DNA of 7,818 bases, taken from CAYXVB01 sp964467785 (GTDB lineage Bacteria; Bdellovibrionota; UBA1018). Under the pieces are notes generated by a model, which saw only the letters and a program-made list of their open reading frames with translations, searched no databases and was not told the DNA's origin. The stretch lies in NCBI GenBank assembly GCA_964467785.1, contig CAYXVB010000169.1, forward strand, positions 1 through 7,818, given 5' to 3'. A program made the position numbers and the translations under genes. Shown here in pieces: positions 1 to 5,058 of the stretch (its first letter is position 1; the number at the start of each line of letters is the position of its first letter).

Positions 1-720
1 TTCGATCTCCTCAAGGCGATCTACGAGATTCCGGAAAAAGATTATCGGGACCGCCTGAACAACCTAGCTGAACTTCTCGACGTAAAGCGCCATCTCCATA
101 CTCAGATCCGACGTCTCTCCCTGGGCGAACGCATGAAGATGGAGCTCATTGGCGCCATCCTCCACTGGCCCAAAGTGATCTTCCTCGACGAGCCCACGAT
201 CGGTCTCGATGTGCTGGCCGCGCACAAGCTTCGCGAGTTTCTGAAAGTCTTCAATCAGAAGGAAAAGGCCACCATCATCCTGACCAGCCACAACATGGAC
301 GACATCGAGCGCCTCTGCTCGCGTGTTCTGATCCTGCGCTCGGGCGAGATGATCTACGATGGCCGCCCTGACGGGCTGGTTCGAAAGGGAGAACAGCGAC
401 TTCGCGTGCGCCTCATGGAGCGCCCCTCTCTCGACCAATTGGCCACCGAAACCAACGTGCCACGGGAGCAGATCGCCCTCGCCCAGCTCGAGAACGAGGA
501 AGGCGAAGCGGCCTCCCACAGCGAGGAATCCCAACCCGTCGTCTTCAACATCCATCAGGAACAAATCGTCCAGGTCCTGCAGTCCCTGATGAAGCAGCAC
601 ACGATCGTCGACATGGGCATCGAAGAACAGAGCCTCGAGGCCGTGATCCAGCGACTTTACGAGGAAGACCGGGCCGCGCGTCCGACCTCGGCCTCGACTT
701 CTCCAGGAGCGCTATCGTGA
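1..720 (+). CDS. ABC transporter ATP-binding protein, COG4586-like (5' partial)
   Basis: This is the nucleotide-binding subunit of an ABC exporter; it powers the two permeases encoded just downstream from the cytoplasmic face of the membrane. The reading frame is open from base 1, so the true start, Walker A and Q-loop lie upstream of the window. The visible 239 residues contain the signature loop LSLGER (visible residues 39-44), Walker B with catalytic glutamate in VIFLDEP (59-65), the D-loop GLD (68-70) and the switch histidine in TSHNMDD (95-101). After the ATPase fold comes a C-terminal region of about 115 residues with an acidic stretch (ENEEGEA), as is common in ABC-2 exporter ATPases. 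The stop TGA overlaps the GTG start of the next gene, so the genes are translationally coupled. Pairing with COG4587/COG3694-type permeases points to the COG4586 family. The substrate is unknown. Confidence 0.93.
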   Translation, partial: FDLLKAIYEIPEKDYRDRLNNLAELLDVKRHLHTQIRRLSLGERMKMELIGAILHWPKVIFLDEPTIGLDVLAAHKLREFLKVFNQKEKATIILTSHNMDDIERLCSRVLILRSGEMIYDGRPDGLVRKGEQRLRVRLMERPSLDQLATETNVPREQIALAQLENEEGEAASHSEESQPVVFNIHQEQIVQVLQSLMKQHTIVDMGIEEQSLEAVIQRLYEEDRAARPTSASTSPGALS

Positions 721-1508
721 AACTTGAATGGCGCTGGGCCGCCTTGAAGAACGGCCTGGCCGACGCCACCGCCTATCAATTGGAGTTCGTGTTCGAGTTC
801 CTGGGGGAGGCGATCGTTCCCGCCGCGATCCAGATGGTGCTCTGGTATGCCATGTTCAAGATCGGTGGCGCTTCGACCGTGGCCGGCATGGGCTACAAGG
901 AGATGATCCACTACACCCTGACCAGCATCTTGTTCACCCAGGTGCGCGGCGGAAACCTCGACTTTGAACTGGCCGAGATGATCCGTTCGGGCCAGCTTTC
1001 CAATTATCTTTTGCGTCCGGTGGGCGTGGTCGAATTCGTCTTTCTCCGAGGCGTCGCTCCCAAACTCTTCATCGCGGGCTTTTGCCTCGTCCTGGGACTA
1101 GCCTTCGGGTGGACATTGGGCATTTCTCCGGTCAATCTCGTCGGCGCCATGCTTCTGGCAGTGATCGGCAACATCATCCACTACCAACTCAGCTCGGCCC
1201 TGGCGGCGGTGGCCTTTGCTTGGGAGGAAGCCTACAGCATCCTGATGGTGAAGAACCTACTCGTCCAGTTCCTCTCAGGTGAGCTACTCCCTCTGAACCT
1301 GTTCCCTGAGCATCTCCAGTGGATCTGGAAATCCACTCCATTCTACCTCTATGTCTTTGGACCGGTTCAGTACTCGCTCGGGCATTGGAGCCACACTGAG
1401 TTCCTCATGCACCTGGCGGGATCCTTTGTTTGGCTGGCGGTGGGGTGGGCACTGGTCCGACTCACCTGGGGCCTGGGCGTCCGTCGCTACCTGAGCTTAG
1501 GAGGATGA
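717..1508 (+). CDS. ABC-2 type permease, COG4587-like
   Basis: This is a 263-residue integral membrane subunit of the ABC exporter. The GTG start shares four bases (GTGA) with the upstream stop codon, and AGGAG at 704-708 serves as ribosome binding site. Hydrophobic segments are visible at about residues 30-50, 62-76, 112-133, 139-168, 177-197 and 231-253, giving roughly six membrane helices. Residues 87-102 (EMIRSGQLSNYLLRPV) match the 'I-x-x-G-x-L-x-x-y-L-l-r/k-P' element that follows the second helix in this permease family (ABC2_membrane_6 type). The same element appears in the next gene, so the two permeases are probably paralogous halves of a heterodimeric channel. The exported substrate cannot be read from the sequence. 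Confidence 0.9.
   Translation: MKLEWRWAALKNGLADATAYQLEFVFEFLGEAIVPAAIQMVLWYAMFKIGGASTVAGMGYKEMIHYTLTSILFTQVRGGNLDFELAEMIRSGQLSNYLLRPVGVVEFVFLRGVAPKLFIAGFCLVLGLAFGWTLGISPVNLVGAMLLAVIGNIIHYQLSSALAAVAFAWEEAYSILMVKNLLVQFLSGELLPLNLFPEHLQWIWKSTPFYLYVFGPVQYSLGHWSHTEFLMHLAGSFVWLAVGWALVRLTWGLGVRRYLSLGG
1499..1504 (+). promoter_or_regulatory. Ribosome binding site deciding the second permease start
   Basis: A perfect AGGAGG lies inside the last codons of the first permease gene. It touches the ATG at 1505 and is nine bases from the ATG at 1514, so it favours initiation at 1514. Confidence 0.6.
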
Positions 1509-1513
1509 ACGTC

Positions 1514-2311
1514 ATGTTGCATGAGCTGATCCGTTACGCCCGCGTTTTTGCCGTCCAGATCAAGAACAACTGGGTGCGTGAGGTGGTCTATCGCACGAAC
1601 TTCATTACCTCCCTCATGGTCGACGTCATCTGGATGGGCGTAGAAATGAGTCTTTTCGGCGTGATCTACGCCAACGTGCCCACTCTGGGAGGCTGGACTC
1701 AGCCCCAGGTATTCTTTTTCCTGGGGATCTTCTTCGCGTCGGATGCGATCTTCACGATATTTTTCCAGCGCAATTACTGGATGTTCTCGGATCTGGTCAA
1801 TAAGGGCGAACTGGACATCCTGCTCACCAAGCCAATCCATCCTTTATTTCTGGCCCTGACCCGTTGGATCAACATGACCGCTGTCTTCAACGTGGTCCTT
1901 GGCCTAGGGATCGCTTCCCGGTATGCGGACGAAGCCGGATTTCCGGGCGGCATCCATTGGCTGGGAATGATTTTCTGGCTCTTCGTGGGCGTGGCGACCC
2001 AACTGGTCCTTCGCTTCGTGTTTTCGGTCTGGGTCTTCTGGACAGAGCGCAGTTGGTCCATCTCGCGCCTCTATTTCCAGTTCTTCCAGCTCGCCAGTAA
2101 ACCCGATTGGATCTTCCCGCCCATGATTCGTTATTTGATCATGACGGCACTTCCCTTTGCCTTTATCGGATCTATTCCCGCGCGCGCCTTGTTGAAGGGT
2201 CTTGAGGCCTGGGAATATGGCTTGATCCTAGGCGTTCTCGTTGCTTTCGGATTTCTGGATCTGTTTTTGTGGCGCGCGGGACTTCGTCGCTATCAAAGCG
2301 CCAGCAGCTGA
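1514..2311 (+). CDS. ABC-2 type permease, COG3694-like
   Basis: This is the second permease of the exporter, 265 residues from the chosen start. Two ATGs compete. The one at 1505 overlaps the previous stop (ATGA) but directly abuts the AGGAGG at 1499-1504. The one at 1514 lies nine bases after that AGGAGG, a normal spacing, so 1514 is preferred; the difference is only three residues. The frame stays open upstream to 1430, but that extension runs through the previous gene and is not hydrophobic. Membrane helices are likely at about residues 30-52, 65-84, 113-135, 148-174, 203-222 and 234-254. Residues 93-108 (DLVNKGELDILLTKPI) carry the family element also present in the first permease. The gene ends the operon; no clear intrinsic terminator follows. 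Confidence 0.9.
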   Translation: MLHELIRYARVFAVQIKNNWVREVVYRTNFITSLMVDVIWMGVEMSLFGVIYANVPTLGGWTQPQVFFFLGIFFASDAIFTIFFQRNYWMFSDLVNKGELDILLTKPIHPLFLALTRWINMTAVFNVVLGLGIASRYADEAGFPGGIHWLGMIFWLFVGVATQLVLRFVFSVWVFWTERSWSISRLYFQFFQLASKPDWIFPPMIRYLIMTALPFAFIGSIPARALLKGLEAWEYGLILGVLVAFGFLDLFLWRAGLRRYQSASS

Positions 2312-2327
2312 GCAAGTTCACGGCCTC

Positions 2328-2343
2328 GGTCGCGGCGGCGACC
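2328..2343. repeat. 16-bp dyad, copy 1
   Basis: GGTCGCGGCGGCGACC: both six-base arms are perfect; the centre is GGCG instead of CGCG. It lies 16 bases after the stop of the second permease gene. Confidence 0.85.
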
Positions 2344-2391
2344 GCAGCGCCGGCTTAAAAAATCGGGAACCATTGGGCCTCGCGAACTCAG

Positions 2392-2407
2392 GGTCGCCGC
2401 GGCGACC
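2392..2407. repeat. 16-bp dyad, copy 2 (perfect)
   Basis: GGTCGCCGCGGCGACC, a perfect palindrome that lies 23 bases before the left arm of the 26-bp inverted repeat. Confidence 0.9.
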
Positions 2408-2430
2408 GATGGCATTTCTTGATCACGGCC

Positions 2431-2560
2431 TCGGCGAATGTCGGTTTATGTCGGTTCTAGCGCTTTCGGATCCAAGCTGGAGGCTGTTCAGCCCATTTTG
2501 AGTACCGAAGACCGCGGTCGCCGCAGCGACCGTAAACCGACACAAACCGACATTCGCCGA
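2431..2560. repeat. 26-bp near-perfect inverted repeat with ACCGACA units
   Basis: The left arm at 2431-2456 begins TCGGCGAATG. The right arm at 2535-2560 ends CATTCGCCGA. They are reverse complements at 25 of 26 positions, the one mismatch being in the TTATG/CACAA part. Each arm holds two direct copies of the heptamer ACCGACA (or its complement TGTCGGT) ten bases apart, about one helical turn. The 78-bp centre contains dyad copy 3. The layout fits paired binding sites for a dimeric regulator or partition protein, or a large cruciform; function is not known. Confidence 0.85.
2516..2531. repeat. 16-bp dyad, copy 3
   Basis: GGTCGCCGCAGCGACC: both arms are perfect; the centre is CGCA. It sits between the arms of the 26-bp inverted repeat. 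Confidence 0.85.
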
Positions 2561-2681
2561 AACGCTTCCAAAACCAGTTCGAGCCAAACGATCACCTGGT
2601 GATCCACGCGGGCTGGACGTGGGCTTTCGCTTTGTATTCTATATGTAATATCAGCCCCAGGCATTCACGGCGCAACACCGC

Positions 2682-2697
2682 GGTCGCCGCGGCGACC
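2682..2697. repeat. 16-bp dyad, copy 4 (perfect, extended)
   Basis: GGTCGCCGCGGCGACC, perfect. The symmetry extends three more bases on each side, giving a 22-bp perfect palindrome at 2679-2700, the longest of the set. Confidence 0.9.
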
Positions 2698-2779
2698 GCG
2701 ACGATCAGGCGGATCAGAATGGAAATTCATCCTTAGCTCGTCAATATAAGACAATCTGATCACCGGATGTCGCCGGGCC

Positions 2780-2795
2780 GGTCGCCACGGCGACC
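2780..2795. repeat. 16-bp dyad, copy 5
   Basis: GGTCGCCACGGCGACC: both arms are perfect; the centre is CACG. It is the last copy before the parA coding sequence. A half-like element GTCGCCGG occurs just upstream at 2770-2777. Confidence 0.85.
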
Positions 2796-2817
2796 ACAAC
2801 TATTTCGCACAATCATC

Positions 2818-2836
2818 GTTTAACTCCCGATTAAAC
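2818..2836. promoter_or_regulatory. Small dyad GTTTAA-N7-TTAAAC, possible parA operator
   Basis: Perfect six-base arms are separated by CTCCCGA, ending 64 bases before the parA start codon. ParA proteins with an N-terminal HTH often repress their own promoter, so this is a candidate operator. No convincing -10/-35 pair was identified around it, so the assignment is tentative. Confidence 0.3.
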
Positions 2837-2883
2837 TTGCGTCGATCTATTGGCGGAATAGAATTTCTGGAAACAGGAATCCC

Positions 2884-2890
2884 AAGGAGG
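2884..2890 (+). promoter_or_regulatory. Ribosome binding site of parA
   Basis: AAGGAGG, a near-perfect anti-16S match, lies ten bases before the ATG at 2901. It supports that start; the nearby GTG at 2891 is out of frame. Confidence 0.7.
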
Positions 2891-2900
2891 GTGAATCCGA

Positions 2901-3992
2901 ATGGCCTCGTTCAAAGAAATTTGTTTCACACCCGCCGAATTCGCGACTCTCGCGAAGATCGACCGCAACCTCATCCCGACTCTCGAAGACTCCGGACTTC
3001 TCCGGACTGTCAAGCGCCGCATCGGCAATGTCGACCGAAAGATGGTCATGCTGGAGGACATGCAGAACTACTTCCGCATGATCCGCTCGACCAGCGGTCG
3101 CCTCGGCGACCAACCCACTGAGACGACCGCAAGCGCGCAGGTCGAGCCCGAATCCATGAACAATGGAGCCGGCGCCATTGCGGCCGGACCCCAGGTACCG
3201 GTCGCCGCGGCGAACATCTACTATCCGCCGACTCCTCGTCACAAAGTGCAGATGTTCTACAACGTCAAAGGCGGAACTGGAAAATCCACCATGACCGCGC
3301 AATACGTCATGCGGGCGGCGATGAACGGGCTCAAAGTCCTCGCGATCGATCTCGATGGCCAGGGACATCTCACGGTGAATCTCGACGTCCTGGACGCGCA
3401 CGAGCGCCCCACCATTTACGACGTCCTGATCAATGACCTTCCGATCCAAGAAGCTATCATGAACGTCGGGCCCGATCTCGATCTAATCCCGGCGAACCTC
3501 GGCCTGTGCAATATCGAAATTCCACTTAATAACAAAACGCGCCGCGAGTACAGACTCTCCGAAGCGATCGCCAAAATCGCCGATCAGTACGATCTCATCG
3601 TGGCGGATACGAACCCGGCCGCATCGATCCTGAACGGCTCGATGCTGGTCGCATCGGATCTCGTCAATGTCGTCTGCGCGACGAACCCCTTATCGTTTCA
3701 CGGGATGTCGCTCGTCATGGCGACCATCGAAACGATGGAACAAGAGTTCCGTCGCCAGCTGGACGTCAAGATCATCCCCAACATGTATGACAATCGTGAG
3801 GTCATCAGCCAGGAAGTACTCGGCGAACTGCGCGCCCAGTTCCCGGACTGGTGCGCAAAGACCGTCGTCAACCGCAGCGCCGATCTCAACGAGGCGACCA
3901 AGCGCCGCACGACGGTTTGGGACGTAAGCTCCAAGGGCGTCGCCGCCCAGGACATCAACGCCCTGACCGAAGAGTTGACGTCCTTCAATTAA
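2901..3992 (+). CDS. parA: ParA-family partition ATPase with N-terminal MerR-like HTH
   Basis: The product is 363 residues. Residues 5-62 look like a MerR-type winged helix (TPAEFATLAKID..., ...LEDSGLLRTVKRR), expected to bind DNA. A polar, Ala/Pro-rich linker spans about 63-114. The ATPase follows, with deviant Walker A KGGTGKST (123-130, signature lysine K123, P-loop lysine K129), the A' motif LAIDLDGQGHLT (147-158) and Walker B/switch region DLIVADTNPA (231-240). By family knowledge such ATPases bind nucleoid DNA as ATP dimers and move ParB-bound cargo; those with an N-terminal HTH (type Ia) usually also repress their own operon. AAGGAGG precedes the start, and parB follows after 37 bases. 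Two 16-bp dyads are embedded in the linker coding sequence at 3096 and 3200. Identity as ParA is firm; whether it serves chromosome, chromid or plasmid is open. Confidence 0.92.
   Translation: MASFKEICFTPAEFATLAKIDRNLIPTLEDSGLLRTVKRRIGNVDRKMVMLEDMQNYFRMIRSTSGRLGDQPTETTASAQVEPESMNNGAGAIAAGPQVPVAAANIYYPPTPRHKVQMFYNVKGGTGKSTMTAQYVMRAAMNGLKVLAIDLDGQGHLTVNLDVLDAHERPTIYDVLINDLPIQEAIMNVGPDLDLIPANLGLCNIEIPLNNKTRREYRLSEAIAKIADQYDLIVADTNPAASILNGSMLVASDLVNVVCATNPLSFHGMSLVMATIETMEQEFRRQLDVKIIPNMYDNREVISQEVLGELRAQFPDWCAKTVVNRSADLNEATKRRTTVWDVSSKGVAAQDINALTEELTSFN
3096..3111. repeat. 16-bp dyad, copy 6 (inside parA)
   Basis: GGTCGCCTCGGCGACC: both arms are perfect; the centre is CTCG. In frame it encodes G-R-L-G-D (residues 66-70) at the start of the linker between the HTH and ATPase domains. 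Confidence 0.85.
3200..3215. repeat. 16-bp dyad, copy 7 (inside parA)
   Basis: GGTCGCCGCGGCGAAC: one change, in the right arm (C to A), making it the only copy with an altered arm. It encodes part of P-V-A-A-A-N (residues 100-105) in the linker. Confidence 0.75.
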
Positions 3993-4013
3993 TATTGTGT
4001 AATAATCATATTA
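3990..4013. repeat. AT-rich dyad between parA and parB
   Basis: TAATAT (3990-3995, including the parA stop) and ATATTA (4008-4013) flank 12 bases. The 37-bp gap is strikingly AT-rich compared with its surroundings. It could be a weak hairpin, or an accessible leader for the parB ribosome binding site TAAGGA (4016-4021). It may also be chance in AT-rich sequence. Confidence 0.3.
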
Positions 4014-4029
4014 CCTAAGGAATACATTC

Positions 4030-5001
4030 ATGGAAGAAATGAACAAAGACTCGACCCAGGAATCGGCTCAAACCGCTTCACCCGCCGCCCCCACCCCAAA
4101 CGCGCCGGAAGAGACCGGTACCAGTCGTATCAAGACCCGCCAGGGAAGCGGTTACCTCAAGCAACTCTACTCGACCGCCCGCACGACGGCCGGCAATACC
4201 CATACCCACCTCAAGAACTTGACCACCTTCCTGGTCAACTTCATTCCGGTGGAGAAGGTGGATGCCTCCGAGCTCCAGGTACGCGTGCACTTCGATGACG
4301 CTGAAATCCAGGCGCTCGCCCACTCCATTAAGGAACACGGCGTGCTCCAGCCGATCCTCGTCGTGCAGGACGGGGACCGCTACAAGGTCATTGCCGGCGA
4401 ACGCCGTCTGCGCGCCTCCAAGCTAGCCGGCGTGGATCGTATCCCGGCCCGCGTACTTTCGACCAACGACAAGGCGACCCACGAGATCGCGCTACGAGAA
4501 AACCTGGACCGCGTCGACCTCCATCCGATCGAAGAAGGCGAAGGATACGTCTCCCTGCTCGAAGCTCAGGCCTATGCCAGCTATGAAGCGATCGCCAAGG
4601 CCTTCGGTAAACCAAAATCCCGCATTACCGAATGTATCGGATTCACGCGCCTTCCCAAGGAAACCAAGAACGAGCTCTTGTCGCTCGGCGTTAAAAATCG
4701 CGCACTCCTGCGGGAGCTCGTCAACGCCCCTGTCGACAAGCACATTCAGCTCGTGCGCGAGGCTGCGGGCAAAGAGGAGCTCATCTCACTGGAGTCCCTC
4801 AACGCCGCGGATAAAGCCGCGGATTCCGTTGAGAAGAGCGCCAAACCCGTCAAGGTCTTCGAATACAAAATGGACAAGAACGGACTGTCAGTCCCGGGCT
4901 TCAAATGGAAGAACAATGAGCCCGTCGACAAGCTTCAAGGTTATGCCAACGCGCTTCGAAAGATCCTGGAGCAAATCGAAGACCGCCTGACCCAGCCCTG
5001 A
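4030..5001 (+). CDS. parB: ParB/Spo0J-family partition protein
   Basis: The product is 323 residues, a usual ParB length. It has a disordered, Ala/Pro/Thr-rich N-terminus (1-30) and a basic stretch (33-65). The ParB N-terminal CTP-binding domain follows, with HGVLQPILV (103-111) and the hallmark GERRLRA (123-129), then ENLDRVDLHPIEEGEGY (157-173), matching the family 'EN-x-R-x-dL-x-P-iEea' box. An HTH lies at about 184-208 (YEAIAKAFGKPKSRITECIGFTRLP), and a C-terminal segment (about 275-320) probably dimerises. Known ParBs are CTP-dependent clamps that load at parS and spread. The recognition-helix region reads KSRITECIGFTRLP rather than the common S-x-s-x-V-x-N-x-L-R-L-L-x-LP pattern, which fits a different target site. 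TAAGGA lies eight bases before the ATG; a second in-frame ATG at 4039 is less well placed. Co-transcription with parA is likely. Confidence 0.93.
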   Translation: MEEMNKDSTQESAQTASPAAPTPNAPEETGTSRIKTRQGSGYLKQLYSTARTTAGNTHTHLKNLTTFLVNFIPVEKVDASELQVRVHFDDAEIQALAHSIKEHGVLQPILVVQDGDRYKVIAGERRLRASKLAGVDRIPARVLSTNDKATHEIALRENLDRVDLHPIEEGEGYVSLLEAQAYASYEAIAKAFGKPKSRITECIGFTRLPKETKNELLSLGVKNRALLRELVNAPVDKHIQLVREAAGKEELISLESLNAADKAADSVEKSAKPVKVFEYKMDKNGLSVPGFKWKNNEPVDKLQGYANALRKILEQIEDRLTQP

Positions 5002-5027
5002 ACCCTCTGAAAAGACGGGATTTCCTC

Positions 5028-5058
5028 AAAGGGGAGGCCGCAAGGCTTCCCCTTTTTT
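5028..5058 (+). terminator. Intrinsic terminator after parB
   Basis: A 12-base stem (5028-5039 with 5044-5055, one G-U pair) is closed by a GCAA tetraloop and runs into six T residues (5053-5058). It lies 26 bases after the parB stop. The T-run also touches the stop codon of the minus-strand gene, so the hairpin sits at the 3' end of both convergent genes; read from the minus strand its T tract is short, so it is stronger for parB. Confidence 0.85.

Larger units (their letters stand above)
2328..3215. other. Candidate partition centromere: cluster of seven 16-bp dyads
   Basis: The 589-bp gap between the ABC operon and parA, together with the 5' part of parA, holds seven copies of a dyad with consensus GGTCGCCGCGGCGACC. 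They start at 2328, 2392, 2516, 2682, 2780, 3096 and 3200. Two copies (2392, 2682) are perfect and the rest have one change each. Six of seven keep both arms (GGTCGC and GCGACC) intact while the central four bases vary. No other full copy was found by eye elsewhere in the window. Repeated dyads next to parAB are typical of centromere (parS) sites, and 16 bp equals the canonical parS length, but the sequence is unrelated to TGTTTCACGTGAAACA. The parS role is inference; a genome-wide extragenic palindrome is the main alternative. Apart from these sites, the inverted repeat at 2431-2560 and the dyad at 2818-2836, nothing convincing was seen in the gap. Confidence 0.6.

Noticed and set aside
2481..2500. 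GGCTGTTCAGCC hairpin followed by CATTTTG as ABC operon terminator
   Set aside because: The stem is very short, the loop is minimal and the T-run is interrupted, so it is too weak to call.
2241..2501. 86-codon plus-strand open frame across the permease end and intergenic region
   Set aside because: It overlaps the permease in another frame, lacks a ribosome binding site, and its sequence is dictated by the palindromes.
2591..2603. ATCACC-T-GGTGAT small dyad
   Set aside because: Single copy with short arms and no other context; listed here only as a possible minor site.
2641..2750. Possible -10 elements (TGTAAT at 2644, TATAAG at 2745)
   Set aside because: Neither has a recognisable -35 at 16-18 bp, so no promoter is called.
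2312..2900. Replication origin with DnaA boxes
   Set aside because: No TTATNCACA-type boxes were seen and there is no distinct AT-rich unwinding stretch, so an origin is not supported.
2922..2929. TGTTTCAC, an exact half of canonical parS, inside parA
   Set aside because: The other half (GTGAAACA) is absent; the following bases are ACCCGCCG. An isolated 8-mer is expected by chance.
2847..3449. 200-codon minus-strand open frame opposite parA
   Set aside because: It is an antisense shadow of GC-rich parA coding sequence; parA has clear domains and a ribosome binding site.
3694..3709. CGTTTCACGGGATGTC resembling canonical parS
   Set aside because: Only about 10 of 16 positions match and the right half has no symmetry.
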